Of a DNA stretch of 38,298 nt, positions 23,584 to 32,174 are shown in pieces; within the stretch, counting starts at the first letter, position 1, and the number at the start of each line of letters is the position of its first letter. The notes under the pieces were generated by a model. It was given only the letters and a program-made list of their open reading frames with translations. It did no database searches and was not told the origin of the DNA. Position numbers and translations under genes: made by a program. Location: contig JAJEBJ010000493.1 of the NCBI GenBank assembly GCA_022822575.1, positions 1 to 38,298 on the forward strand, given 5' to 3'. This DNA comes from Alphaproteobacteria bacterium. GTDB lineage: Bacteria; Pseudomonadota; Alphaproteobacteria; SP197.

Positions 23584-24540
23584 TCAGTCGCCGGCAGCCT
23601 TCGCCAGCAACCAGCGCGCGGTGCCGAGATCGAGGTGTCCGCCACCCGAGTTCTTGAAGAGCGTGATGTCGTCCGCATTCCGTCTGCCGCCGACCGTCCC
23701 CCGCGACAGATCGAAGAGATCACCGGCAACGTCATCCTCGGTGATGATGCCGGCCTCCAGCGGCTGCGAGATGTCGCCGACGCGATGCAGCGTGAACATG
23801 CGGGAATCCATGTAGATCCTGGCACGCCGCACGCAGTCGTCGTCGCTTTCGCGCATGTGTGTCTGGTAGCTTCCGACAAGGTCGAGATGGGCGCCCCTGG
23901 CGAGCCAGGCGCCACGGATCAGGGGCTCGGTGGCCATGGTGGCACAGCTGATGACGTCGGCCTTTCGCGCCGCCTCCTCGAGGTCGTCGGTCGCCTCGAC
24001 CGTGAGGGAGTCGATGGCAAGACGCCGGGCCAGGGACTCGGCCCGTTCCGGTGTGCGGTTCCAGATGCGGGCCACTTCCAGGGAAGGGCGTACGGCCTTC
24101 ATGGCCATGATGAGGTGCGGCGCCATGGCGCCGGCCCCCACCATGAGCATGGTGCGGACATCCTCGCGGGCAAGAAAGCTGGCGCCCGTGGCCGAATCGG
24201 CGGCTGTCTTGCGCAGTGTCAGTGCGATACCGTCGATGAGGGCGAGCGGTTTGCCGTCCTTGCCATCGAAGAGCGCATAGACTCCCTGCACCGATGGCAG
24301 CCCCGTACCCGTGTACTCGTTGTCGGGAAACACCGTGACGAGCTTGATTCCCACCGCTTCGTCGCGCTGCCAGGCGGGAAGGGCCAGAAACACGTTGTCG
24401 GTCCCCGACGGCCCCGGCTGTGAGAGATGGATGTCGCGCACCTCGTCGACGTCCTCGAGGTGAAAGCGCTTGAACCCCTCGACGAGCGCGGCGTAGTCCG
24501 CCAGTTCATGGACTTCCCTGCCGGTGATGAAGCGGACCAT
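23584..24540 (-). CDS. Ornithine cyclodeaminase / mu-crystallin family protein
   Basis: A 318-residue NAD(P)-dependent enzyme. It has a typical N-terminal half with 'GIKLVTVFPDNEYTGTGLPSVQG' and 'DGIALTLRKTAADSA', followed by a Rossmann loop 'LMVGAGAMAPHL' and 'WNRTPERAESLA'. Members make proline from ornithine, reduce cyclic imino acids or help make siderophore precursors, so the substrate is open. It sits between lapA (14 bases) and pyrF (86 bases) in the minus-strand run, where related genomes do not usually have it. Confidence 0.9.
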   Translation of the reverse strand: MVRFITGREVHELADYAALVEGFKRFHLEDVDEVRDIHLSQPGPSGTDNVFLALPAWQRDEAVGIKLVTVFPDNEYTGTGLPSVQGVYALFDGKDGKPLALIDGIALTLRKTAADSATGASFLAREDVRTMLMVGAGAMAPHLIMAMKAVRPSLEVARIWNRTPERAESLARRLAIDSLTVEATDDLEEAARKADVISCATMATEPLIRGAWLARGAHLDLVGSYQTHMRESDDDCVRRARIYMDSRMFTLHRVGDISQPLEAGIITEDDVAGDLFDLSRGTVGGRRNADDITLFKNSGGGHLDLGTARWLLAKAAGD

Positions 24541-24554
24541 CGCCGGGTGTCCGT

Positions 24555-24905
24555 TCAGACGGTCACCGGAGGCGAGCCCTGAGGTTGCCGGTCGAGTTCC
24601 GACTTCAGCGCGTCGCGCTCCCGGGTCACCGAGGCAAGGCTTGTTTCGAGATGCTTCACGCGGCGCTTGCGCTCACCCGACAACCGGCGGGACGGATGGC
24701 CGCGCATCCATACGAAGAGTCCGCCGAAGAGGGCCCCGACGACAAACGACGCGAGGACGACAAGGAAGACGGGAGCCGTCACGATCCGCGGATAGGGGAA
24801 CAGGGAAACCTCCATCTCCGTACGGTTGGCCAGCACGAAGACGACAATGGCGAGAGCGAGAAGGGCGCCAGTAATCCCGACAACGAGCATGAGGGGATTG
24901 CGCAT
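24555..24905 (-). CDS. lapA: LapA-domain (DUF1049) inner-membrane protein
   Basis: A 116-residue protein with two transmembrane helices (about 6-26 and 44-66) and a basic, charged cytoplasmic tail likely to form a coiled coil ('KHLETSLASVTRERDALKSEL'). The region 'VVFVLANRTEMEVSLFPYP' matches LapA. In enterobacteria LapA/B adjust lipopolysaccharide synthesis via LpxC; in alphaproteobacteria the small protein is usually found downstream of ihfB, as here (10-base gap). Confidence 0.85.
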   Translation of the reverse strand: MRNPLMLVVGITGALLALAIVVFVLANRTEMEVSLFPYPRIVTAPVFLVVLASFVVGALFGGLFVWMRGHPSRRLSGERKRRVKHLETSLASVTRERDALKSELDRQPQGSPPVTV

Positions 24906-24915
24906 GGCGGCTGGT

Positions 24916-25209
24916 TCAGTCCTGCGCGCCCCTTGAGTTGAGGCGGTCGCGCAGGGGCTTGCCGGTCTTGAAGAAGGGCGCGCGCTTGGCCTTCACGTCG
25001 ACTTTCTCGCCGGTTCGCGGATTGCGCCCGACTCGTGCCCGTCTCTCTCGGGCCGCAAACGAGCCGAAACCACGCAGTTCGACGCGCCGTCCGGACTCCA
25101 GCGACCGGGCGATTTCATCGAAGATCGTGACGACGAGGCTCTCCGCCTCGTACATCTTGAGATAGGGATAACGCGCGGCAACGAGCGCGATGAGGTCAGA
25201 TCTCGTCAT
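24916..25209 (-). CDS. ihfB: Integration host factor beta subunit
   Basis: A 97-residue DNA-bending HU/IHF family protein. The signature 'GFGSFAARERRARVGRNPRTGEKV' contains the DNA-binding arm, and 'KRAPFFKTGKPLRDRL' is typical of IHF-beta. The ATG at 25209 is used; TTG 25212 just before it is equally in frame. In most relatives ihfB follows rpsA directly, but rpsA is here at 30169 on the other strand. Confidence 0.93.
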   Translation of the reverse strand: MTRSDLIALVAARYPYLKMYEAESLVVTIFDEIARSLESGRRVELRGFGSFAARERRARVGRNPRTGEKVDVKAKRAPFFKTGKPLRDRLNSRGAQD

Positions 25210-25236
25210 CAAGGGTGTCCTGTATTCCGGCCACAG

Positions 25237-25266
25237 AGTCTGGTGCCGGTATCATTCGACTGTCAA
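25237..25266 (-). promoter_or_regulatory. Possible sigma70 promoter for the ihfB run
   Basis: On the minus strand a perfect TTGACA (25261-25266) is followed after 18 bases by CAGACT (25237-25242), a weak -10. It starts 28 bases upstream of ihfB and just beyond the hairpin that ends the neighbouring gene, so its position suits the operon head. Confidence 0.45.
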
Positions 25267-25273
25267 CGATCTC

Positions 25274-25308
25274 CATGGGGCGGGCGCTCGTCAGGCGCCC
25301 GCCCCATG
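25274..25308 (-). terminator. 14-bp perfect GC-rich hairpin after the solute-binding protein gene
   Basis: CATGGGGCGGGCGC (25274-25287) pairs perfectly with 25295-25308 around a 7-base loop. It starts 10 bases after the stop of the gene at 25319-26914, between it and ihfB on the same strand. No T run follows, so it would be a non-canonical terminator or an RNA 3'-end stabiliser. Confidence 0.65.
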
Positions 25309-25318
25309 AGGCAGGGAC

Positions 25319-26914
25319 TCAGGCTGTCGGATCCGTGAACCACCAGCGTTCCATCAGGCGGCCTCCGTCGAGGCCCCAGTTGCTGCCGATGTTGGGTCCG
25401 TGGGACAGCGCCGTCGACGCGGCGTCCACGTTGTTGGCATAGGCCATCACCATGGCTCCGCCTTCCATGGCCACGATCTGCTGCATTTCGCGGTACATCT
25501 CGCGGCGCAGCGGCTCGTCGAGCTCGGCGCGGGCCGCGATCAGCAGCTCGTTGAACCGATCGTGCTTCCAGAAGGTGTCGTTCCAGGGCGCATCCGCCGA
25601 ATAGGCGGTGGAGAACATCCAGTCCTCGGTGGGACGGCCTCCCCAATAGCAGGTGCACCAGGCCTTGTTCATCCAGACATCGGCCCAGTAGCCGTCGGCC
25701 GACTCGCGCACGACCTCGATCGTGATGCCGGCCGGCGCCGCGTGCTCCCTGTAGAGGACGGCCGTGTCGACGGCGCCGACGAAGGCCGCCTCGGATGTCG
25801 ACAGCTCCACGGTGAGACTGTCGAGGCCGGACTGCTTGAGATACCACTTCGCCTTGTCGAGATCATAGGTGGCATGCTCGATGTCATCGGCGAAATAGCG
25901 GTTGGCCGGGGTGATCGGAGAATCCTGACCGACCAGTCCGTAGCCGCGCAGCACCTTGTCGACGATGTCCTGGCGATCCATGGCATGCTTGAGCGCGAGG
26001 CGGACATTGTTGTCATCGAACGGCGCCATGTCCGTGCGCATGGGCAGGGTGTAGTGCAGCGTGCCCGTGGCCTCGACAAGATCGACGGCAGGATGCTGCG
26101 CCAGAAGGTGCGCCGTCTTGGTGTCGACACGGTCGATGACGTCGACCTGACCCGACATGATGGCGTTCTGACGCGAGGCCGGGTCGGCGATGGTCGTCAT
26201 CTCGACGGCGTCGAACCAGCCGTAGCCGGTCTTCCAGTAGTTCGCATGGCGCTCGAGGACGGCGCGTACGCCGGGTTCGAACTCGACAATCCGGTAGCTG
26301 CCACAGCCGGTGCCGGACAGTGGATCGGCAATGTTCCCCTCACCGTCGCTTGGCTGAATGCCAAGATGATAGTCACTCATGATGTAGGGGTAGTCGGCAT
26401 TGCCTTCCGTGAGCTCGATGACGACCGAATCGCCGTCGACGCGCATGTCCGCGACCTGCTCGAACAGGCTCGATACCGCCGAGACCGAATCCTCGCCGCG
26501 GTGGTAGTTGAGGCTGGCGACGATGTCGTCGGGCGTGACGGTCTTGCCGTTGTGGAACTCGACGCCCTGGCGAATCCTGAATGTCCAGGTCTTGGCATCG
26601 GGTGTGGCGTCCCACTCCGCGGCCAGTTCGGGTGCGAGCTGGTTGGTTTCGTCGACGGCCGTGAGATAGTTGAAGAGACCGCCCATGCCCATGTTCGACA
26701 CGAAACCGTTCTCGAACGTCGCCGGATCAAGGGAATCAGTCGTCGAACCGTGGCCAAGGCCGATTCTCAGCGTACCGCCGCGTTGCGGTTCGGACGCCTT
26801 CGCCGCGCCGGCTCCCAGCAGGGACGGACCGGCAAAGGCAGCCGCTCCGGCCCCAACCGCACCACCCAGCACGGTGCGCCGTGACGCGCCTTTCCTGTGC
26901 ACTTTCTTTTCCAT
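25319..26914 (-). CDS. ABC transporter solute-binding protein, family 5 (peptide/nickel type), Tat-exported
   Basis: A 531-residue periplasmic binding protein of SBP family 5. It has a twin-arginine signal ('SRRTVLGGAVGAGAAAFAG', residues 11-29), then 'GGTLRIGLGHGSTTDSLDPA', 'WTFRIRQGVEFHNGKTVTPDDIV' and 'NNVRLALKHAMDRQDIV', all characteristic. It would bind oligopeptides, opines or similar ligands for import. No permease or ATPase genes are in the window, so it is an orphan or part of a split system. ATG 26914 matches the start of the signal; the open frame to 27103 is not conserved-looking. Confidence 0.9.
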   Translation of the reverse strand: MEKKVHRKGASRRTVLGGAVGAGAAAFAGPSLLGAGAAKASEPQRGGTLRIGLGHGSTTDSLDPATFENGFVSNMGMGGLFNYLTAVDETNQLAPELAAEWDATPDAKTWTFRIRQGVEFHNGKTVTPDDIVASLNYHRGEDSVSAVSSLFEQVADMRVDGDSVVIELTEGNADYPYIMSDYHLGIQPSDGEGNIADPLSGTGCGSYRIVEFEPGVRAVLERHANYWKTGYGWFDAVEMTTIADPASRQNAIMSGQVDVIDRVDTKTAHLLAQHPAVDLVEATGTLHYTLPMRTDMAPFDDNNVRLALKHAMDRQDIVDKVLRGYGLVGQDSPITPANRYFADDIEHATYDLDKAKWYLKQSGLDSLTVELSTSEAAFVGAVDTAVLYREHAAPAGITIEVVRESADGYWADVWMNKAWCTCYWGGRPTEDWMFSTAYSADAPWNDTFWKHDRFNELLIAARAELDEPLRREMYREMQQIVAMEGGAMVMAYANNVDAASTALSHGPNIGSNWGLDGGRLMERWWFTDPTA

Positions 26915-27504
26915 GTCTCCCTGTGACCTCCCGTGGTCTTTCCAGTTTTGAACCACTGGCATAGCGCCAGACTGTATCACCATGATGACAGATTGCCCGG
27001 GTTCTTTCCACACGGGGATTCGGCTCCGTCGAGGTGTCGTTGGGTCGTGTCCGTGGGCCAGGCCGTGAATGCCCACAGACACCTCATCCATGTTCTGCGG
27101 CATCCTTGAAATCGCCTTTCAGGGATCGGCTGCATCCATTCGACACACGTCATGATCAAGGCCGGCACCACCCGTTCGGTTTGCCGGACCGCGAGCGAAG
27201 CAGCGCAGGTGATTCAGTATCTGCCCCTTGACCCGGATCTCGTCGTCGGCAGCCAGTCGAAACGGCTCAGGACTTTCCCCCGAAGTTCCGTTGTTCGTGA
27301 CGACCCTGTCTAGCCCGGCAACGGCGTTCTCCGTCATGTGCCCGAGACCGGCACGCCGTCCCGGTGTGAAGGAGTGATGGGATGACAGTTCGATGTGCTT
27401 CCGGAATTGTTCGATTTCCCGCATTCCCCGGGCCGGGGCGGGTGCAGACTTCAGATAGGCTTCAGGGGAATGTCGTCCGGCGGGCCGGAGATTGGGTGGG
27501 AAAC
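26915..27504. other. Long intergenic region between the solute-binding gene and tRNA-Ala
   Basis: About 590 bases without a recognisable gene. An open minus-strand frame (27119-27553) runs into the tRNA itself, has no family motif and is treated as non-coding. The upstream control region of the solute-binding gene must lie in the left part; GGGAGG at about 26930-26935 and GGGAG close to the ATG are the only ribosome-site candidates. Confidence 0.5.
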
Positions 27505-27580
<76 letters not shown>

Positions 27581-27646
27581 TGAATTTGGAATCGGTATTC
27601 CTGCAACCTATGGACAGGCGGCCACGGGTGCAAGACCGGCATCTCC

Positions 27647-27889
27647 TCAATCCTCGATCTCGGGATCCTCCTCGCCCTCGACATCGTCATCGGTCTCGAG
27701 GGTTACATCCGTAGCATCATCGTCATCGCGGACAGGATCATCCTCCGGCGCGTCGGGCGGCGGATCGCCACCATCCAGGGCGATGATCGTCCCGCATTGG
27801 GGGCAGTACGGAAGAGACCGGTTGAAATCGTAGAACTTGGCCGGGCAAGCCGTGCAGCTATGCTTGGTGCCCCATTCGGCCTTGGGCAT
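27647..27889 (-). CDS. FYDLN-acid domain protein (TIGR02300 type)
   Basis: An 80-residue protein with two zinc-knuckle-like pairs (CTAC and CPQC) around 'KFYDFNRSLPYCPQCG', then a strongly acidic low-complexity tail (Asp/Glu-rich, residues about 42-80). This is the alphaproteobacterial FYDLN-acid family of unknown function. The usual string is FYDLN; here it reads FYDFN. It is divergent from aroA, its typical location. Confidence 0.9.
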   Translation of the reverse strand: MPKAEWGTKHSCTACPAKFYDFNRSLPYCPQCGTIIALDGGDPPPDAPEDDPVRDDDDATDVTLETDDDVEGEEDPEIED

Positions 27890-27933
27890 GGTGTCGATCC
27901 CCGATCGCAGTGATCATTCAAGGCGGCAAGCCG

Positions 27934-27960
27934 GATATAGACTCAGTGCTGATCTGTCAA
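27934..27960 (-). promoter_or_regulatory. Sigma70-like promoter for the FYDLN protein gene
   Basis: On the minus strand, TTGACA (27955-27960) and TATATC (27934-27939) are separated by 15 bases. Both boxes are close to consensus but the spacing is short. It lies 45 bases upstream of the start codon. Confidence 0.5.
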
Positions 27961-28038
27961 AGGGAAGGTTGCGCATGGCGTGGTCCGGATTGACGATGGG
28001 CACGTGCCCATCGATACCGGGTGCCGGAGAAAGATGTC

Positions 28039-29382
28039 ATGAACCACCCGACTCGGGCAGTGATCGCCCGTCCCCTGGCCCCGTTCACGGGCACTGCGCG
28101 CGTTCCCGGAGACAAGTCCATCTCGCACAGGACGCTCATTCTCGGGGCACTGACGGTCGGCGAAACCACGGTCGAGGGACTGCTCGAGGGCGATGATGTC
28201 CTGGCGACAGCTTCGGCGTTGCGACTGATGGGTGCCCATGTCGAACGCGATGCGTGCGGCGTGTGGCGTATCAACGGGTGCGGCGTTTCGGGGCTGAAGG
28301 AAGCTGATGATGTTCTCGATCTGGGGAATGCCGGCACCGGTGTGCGACTGCTGTGCGGGGTTGCGGCGGGACACCCCTTCACCACGTTCCTGTCTGGCGA
28401 CAGGTCGCTTTCGCGCCGGCCCATGGGTCGTGTCATCGAGCCCCTGGAGGAAATGGGAGCCCGGTTTCTCGGCCGCAGTGGTGGCCGCCTGCCTCTTGCC
28501 GTGACAGGCGGCGATCCCCTGTTGCCTCTTCATCATGAACTCCGGGTGCCGTCGGCGCAGGTCAAGTCGGCGGTGCTGCTGGCGGGCCTTCATGCACCGG
28601 GAACCACCACGGTGGTCGAGAGGACGCCGCTTCGCGATCACACCGAGCGTCTGTTGCGCGCCTTCGGGGCCTCCCTCGAGATCGTGCCTGGCGAGAACGG
28701 CCGGCGGTCGATCAGCATCGCCGGACATCCGGAACTTGTGCCCGTGGACGTCCATGTTCCGGGAGATCCTTCATCGGCCGCCTTCCTCGTCGGCCTCGGC
28801 GCAGCGCTGCCCGGTGCGACGCTGACCGTCAGGCATGTCGGCATCAATCCGACACGGACAGGGTTCTTCGAGACCCTGAAAGACATGGGGGCGAATCTGA
28901 CCTTCACCGATTGCCGCGAAATGGCGGGCGAGCCCGTGGCCGACATCACCGTCGAGGGTACGGTTCTCAAGGGTATCGAGGTGCCTGCGGAGCGGGCTCC
29001 CTCCATGATCGACGAATACCCTGTACTGGCAGTCATTGCGGCGACGGCCGAGGGTCCCACGGTCATGCGGGGCCTCGGCGAACTCCGGGTCAAGGAAAGC
29101 GACCGACTCGCCTCCGCTGCCGCCGGTCTTGAGGCCAATGGCGTCAGGGTTGACGAGGAGAGGACCGGGCTGGTGGTGCATGGCGTGGCCGGCCGGCCTC
29201 CGGGGGGAGGCTGCGTCACCGTCGACCTCGATCACCGGATTGCCATGGCCTTCCTTGTGATGGGACTCCTGTCGCGTGACGGCGTGGCGATCGACGATGC
29301 CGGCGCCATGGACACCAGTTTTCCGGGATTCACCCGTCTCCTCGAGGGGCTGGGCGCGGAGTTTGGCGAATGGACGGGGTGA
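28039..29382 (+). CDS. aroA: 3-phosphoshikimate 1-carboxyvinyltransferase (EPSP synthase)
   Basis: A 447-residue EPSP synthase, sixth step of the shikimate pathway. Marks are 'PGDKSISHRTLILGAL', 'LGNAGTGVRLLCG', 'GDRSLSRRPMGRV' and 'ELRVKESDRLASAAAGL'. The 'GNAGTG' Gly sits where the glyphosate-tolerant CP4 enzyme has Ala, so tolerance is not expected from this residue. The overall pattern fits the class II group. ATG 28039 with GAGAAAG upstream was chosen over GTG 28021. The end overlaps cmk by 13 bases. Confidence 0.95.
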   Translation: MNHPTRAVIARPLAPFTGTARVPGDKSISHRTLILGALTVGETTVEGLLEGDDVLATASALRLMGAHVERDACGVWRINGCGVSGLKEADDVLDLGNAGTGVRLLCGVAAGHPFTTFLSGDRSLSRRPMGRVIEPLEEMGARFLGRSGGRLPLAVTGGDPLLPLHHELRVPSAQVKSAVLLAGLHAPGTTTVVERTPLRDHTERLLRAFGASLEIVPGENGRRSISIAGHPELVPVDVHVPGDPSSAAFLVGLGAALPGATLTVRHVGINPTRTGFFETLKDMGANLTFTDCREMAGEPVADITVEGTVLKGIEVPAERAPSMIDEYPVLAVIAATAEGPTVMRGLGELRVKESDRLASAAAGLEANGVRVDEERTGLVVHGVAGRPPGGGCVTVDLDHRIAMAFLVMGLLSRDGVAIDDAGAMDTSFPGFTRLLEGLGAEFGEWTG

Positions 29383-30023
29383 TCGTGATCGCCGTCGATG
29401 GACCTGTCGCCGCCGGCAAGGGAACACTCGCGCGCGAACTGGCGGCACGCACAGGCTTGCGTCATCTCGACAGCGGCATGATCTACCGGGCCGTGGCCGC
29501 CCTCGTTCTCGAGGCCGGTGATGATTCCGGAGACGGGCGGGCGTGCAGGCGAAGGGCGGAGCGTCTGGTCGTGGCGGATCTCGAGCGTCCGGGACTGCGT
29601 GATCAGAAGATCGGTTCCATGGCCTCGCGCGTCGCTGCCCACCGCGACGTGCGTGAAGCTCTGGTGGGGTTCCAGCGCCGCTTCGGCAGGACGCCGCCCG
29701 GGGCGGTCATCGACGGGCGCGACATCGGCACAGTTGTCTTTCCCGATGCTGATGTGAAGTTCTTCGTCACGGCGCATGTCCGGGCGCGGGCCGCAAGGCG
29801 TCACCGGGAACTGGTCTCCATGGGCGAGACGGCCGACTTTGGCAATGTGCTGCAGGAACTCTCCGAAAGGGACCGCCGCGACAGTGAGCGGGCCTGGGCG
29901 CCATTGCGCAAGGCTGACGACGCTGTCGTCATCGACACCACCAAGCTTGATGCCGCGGCGGCGGCGGAAAAGGCGCTCGACATCGTCCGCCATCGCCTTG
30001 GTGCCGCGTCCGTTTTGAGTTGA
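29370..30023 (+). CDS. cmk: Cytidylate kinase
   Basis: A 217-residue NMP kinase that phosphorylates CMP and dCMP. The P-loop is 'VDGPVAAGKGTLARELA', with 'HLDSGMIYRAVA', 'IDGRDIGTVVFPDADVKFFV' and the lid 'RARAARRHREL'. It overlaps aroA and precedes rpsA, the standard aroA-cmk-rpsA order. Confidence 0.95.
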   Translation: MDGVIVIAVDGPVAAGKGTLARELAARTGLRHLDSGMIYRAVAALVLEAGDDSGDGRACRRRAERLVVADLERPGLRDQKIGSMASRVAAHRDVREALVGFQRRFGRTPPGAVIDGRDIGTVVFPDADVKFFVTAHVRARAARRHRELVSMGETADFGNVLQELSERDRRDSERAWAPLRKADDAVVIDTTKLDAAAAAEKALDIVRHRLGAASVLS

Positions 30024-30048
30024 AGATGGCTCCGGCTGACGCTATATG
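30020..30048 (+). promoter_or_regulatory. Sigma70-like promoter for rpsA
   Basis: TTGAAG (30020-30025) and TATATG (30043-30048) are separated by 17 bases, right at the end of cmk. Transcription would begin near 30055, leaving a leader of about 115 bases before rpsA, where autoregulation of S1 often acts. Confidence 0.55.
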
Positions 30049-30168
30049 GACGCCGCCACATGCGGCTCGACCGGTGTGGCGGCCTCCGTCTCGCTGCGGC
30101 GAAATCCCACAACGGAGGCACAGGAAGCGCACGCACCAGCTTCCGGAAATCCAAGGAAAAACAGCACC

Positions 30169-32112
30169 ATGACGAACGACTCGAGCACGGCGCCCGACGC
30201 GCCCGCCTCCACCACGCCCCAAGGGGAAGAGAACTTTGCGGATCTCTTCAACGAGTTCCTTGAACGCGTCAACATCGTCGAAGGAGCGGTCACGAGCGGA
30301 ACTGTTCTCGACATTCAGGGCGACCTGGTGCTGATCGATGTCGGACTCAAGGCCGAAGGACGGGTGCCGCTTCGCGAATTCAACACGGCCGGAGGCGAGC
30401 CTTCCGTGGCCGTCGGCGACAAGGTCGAGGTCTTCGTCGAGCGTCTGGAGAACAACCAGGGCGAAACGGTTCTTTCCCGGGAAAAGGCCCAGCGCGAGGA
30501 AGTCTGGAACCAGCTCGAGGCGGCCTTCGCGACCGGCGACCGCGTCAAGGGATACATCTACCAGCGGGTCAAGGGCGGCTTCACCATCAATCTCGGCGGC
30601 GCCTTCGCCTTTCTCCCCGGCAGCCAGATCGACATCCGCCCGGTTCGCGACGTGACACCGCTCATGGGCGAGGAGCACGAATTCCGCATCCTCAAGATGG
30701 ACCGCAGGCGCAGCAACATCGTGGTGTCCCGGCGTTCGGTTCTTGAGGATGAGCGAGCCGACCAGCGCGCCGAACTGATCGCCGGTCTCGCCGAAGGCCA
30801 GGTGCTCGAGGGCGTGGTCAAGAACATCACTGACTACGGCGCCTTCGTCGATCTCGGGGGACTCGACGGGCTGCTTCACGTGACGGACATGTCCTGGCGG
30901 CGCATCAATCACCCCACCGAGGCCGTCGCCATCGGCCAGACCGTGCGCGTCCAGGTGATTCGCTTCAACCCGGAAAACCAGCGCATTTCACTGGGCATGA
31001 AGCAGCTGGAGACGGATCCCTGGGAGGGCGTGGGCGCCAAGTACCCGGTCGGCACCAGGTTCACGGGGCGCATCACCAACATCACGGACTACGGCGCCTT
31101 CGTGGAGCTTGAACCCGGTGTCGAGGGCCTCGTCCACGTCTCGGAAATGAGCTGGACCCGCAAGAACGTTCATCCCGGTAAGATCGCCTCGACCAGCCAG
31201 GAGGTCGAGGTCGAGATTCTTGATGTGGATGCCGGCAAGCGCCGCATCAGCCTTGGCATCAAGCAGACCCAGAGCAATCCCTGGGAGATCTTCCTGCTCG
31301 AACACCCGGTCGGCAGCGAAGTCGAGGGCGAGGTGCGCAACATCACCGAGTTCGGTCTCTTCATCAACATCGGCGGCGACCTCGACGGCATGGTTCACAT
31401 GTCCGATCTTTCCTGGCAGCAGAACGCCGACGAGGAGATCGCAAAGTACCACAAGGGCGATCTGGTCAAGGCCAAGGTTCTCGACGTCGATGTCGACAAG
31501 GAACGCATCAGTCTCGGGATCAAGCAGCTCGAACCCGACCCCTATGCCGATGCCATGGGTGGCATTTCGCGTGGATCCGTCGTCACCTGCACGGTGGCCC
31601 GAGTGGTGGACGGTGGTGTCGAGGTGCTGATCAACGGAGTCGTTCCGGGCATGGTTCGCAAGGCCGAGCTGGCCCGCGACCGCAGCGATCAGCGACCGGA
31701 CCGCTTTGCGCCCGGAGACAGGCTGGATGCCAAGGTGACCAACGTCGACAAGGCGTCCCGCCGTGTCTCCCTTTCCGTCAAGGCCCTGGAAATCGAGGAA
31801 GAAAGGAAGGCGATGGAGGCGTACGGTTCAACGGACAGCGGCGCCACCCTGGGTGATATCCTTGGTGCGGCCCTGTCGGCCCGCAATGCAGACACCGACA
31901 ACGGCGAGGAAGTCCAGGCCAGCGAAGAAGCCCCGGCCGGCGGAGAAGTCCAGGCCAGCGAGGAAGCGCAGGCCAGCGAGGAAGCCCAGGCCAACGAGGA
32001 AGCCCAGGCCGGTGAGGAAGGCCAAGCCGGCGAGGAAGCGCAGGCCAGCGAGGAAGCCCAGGCCGGTGAGGAAGGCCAGGCCAGCGAGGATGACAAGGAG
32101 TCCGGATCCTGA
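30169..32112 (+). CDS. rpsA: 30S ribosomal protein S1 with a repetitive acidic tail
   Basis: A 647-residue S1, longer than the usual 560-580. Six S1 (OB-fold) repeats are visible, starting near 'GTVLDIQGDLVLIDVG', 'GYIYQRVKGGFTINLGG', 'GVVKNITDYGAFVDLGG', 'GRITNITDYGAFVELEP', 'GEVRNITEFGLFINIGG' and 'CTVARVVDGGVEVLING'. The first two bind the ribosome and the rest bind mRNA. The last 70 or so residues are ten tandem hexapeptides (see repeat at 31906-32085). ATG 30169 has AAGGA upstream; the frame back to 30046 is not conserved-looking. Confidence 0.96.
   Translation: MTNDSSTAPDAPASTTPQGEENFADLFNEFLERVNIVEGAVTSGTVLDIQGDLVLIDVGLKAEGRVPLREFNTAGGEPSVAVGDKVEVFVERLENNQGETVLSREKAQREEVWNQLEAAFATGDRVKGYIYQRVKGGFTINLGGAFAFLPGSQIDIRPVRDVTPLMGEEHEFRILKMDRRRSNIVVSRRSVLEDERADQRAELIAGLAEGQVLEGVVKNITDYGAFVDLGGLDGLLHVTDMSWRRINHPTEAVAIGQTVRVQVIRFNPENQRISLGMKQLETDPWEGVGAKYPVGTRFTGRITNITDYGAFVELEPGVEGLVHVSEMSWTRKNVHPGKIASTSQEVEVEILDVDAGKRRISLGIKQTQSNPWEIFLLEHPVGSEVEGEVRNITEFGLFINIGGDLDGMVHMSDLSWQQNADEEIAKYHKGDLVKAKVLDVDVDKERISLGIKQLEPDPYADAMGGISRGSVVTCTVARVVDGGVEVLINGVVPGMVRKAELARDRSDQRPDRFAPGDRLDAKVTNVDKASRRVSLSVKALEIEEERKAMEAYGSTDSGATLGDILGAALSARNADTDNGEEVQASEEAPAGGEVQASEEAQASEEAQANEEAQAGEEGQAGEEAQASEEAQAGEEGQASEDDKESGS
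31906..32085 (+). repeat. Ten tandem 18-bp units encoding EEAQAS-type hexapeptides at the S1 C-terminus
   Basis: Ten 18-bp units in frame encode variants of EEAQAS: EEVQAS, EEAPAG, GEVQAS, EEAQAS, EEAQAN, EEAQAG, EEGQAG, EEAQAS, EEAQAG, EEGQAS, then EDDKESGS and stop. Near-identical units at the DNA level suggest recent expansion by slippage or unequal exchange. The peptide is acidic and probably disordered. Confidence 0.92.
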
Positions 32113-32174
32113 GCCAGACTGCCGCTACCAGCCAAAGGTCCATCGTTTCGAGGCTCCTTGAGGGGCCTCCCCTG

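Noticed and set aside
27476..27489. TCCGGC/GCCGGA palindrome after tRNA-Ala as a terminator
   Set aside because: The loop would be only two bases and no T run follows, so a stable terminator hairpin is unlikely.
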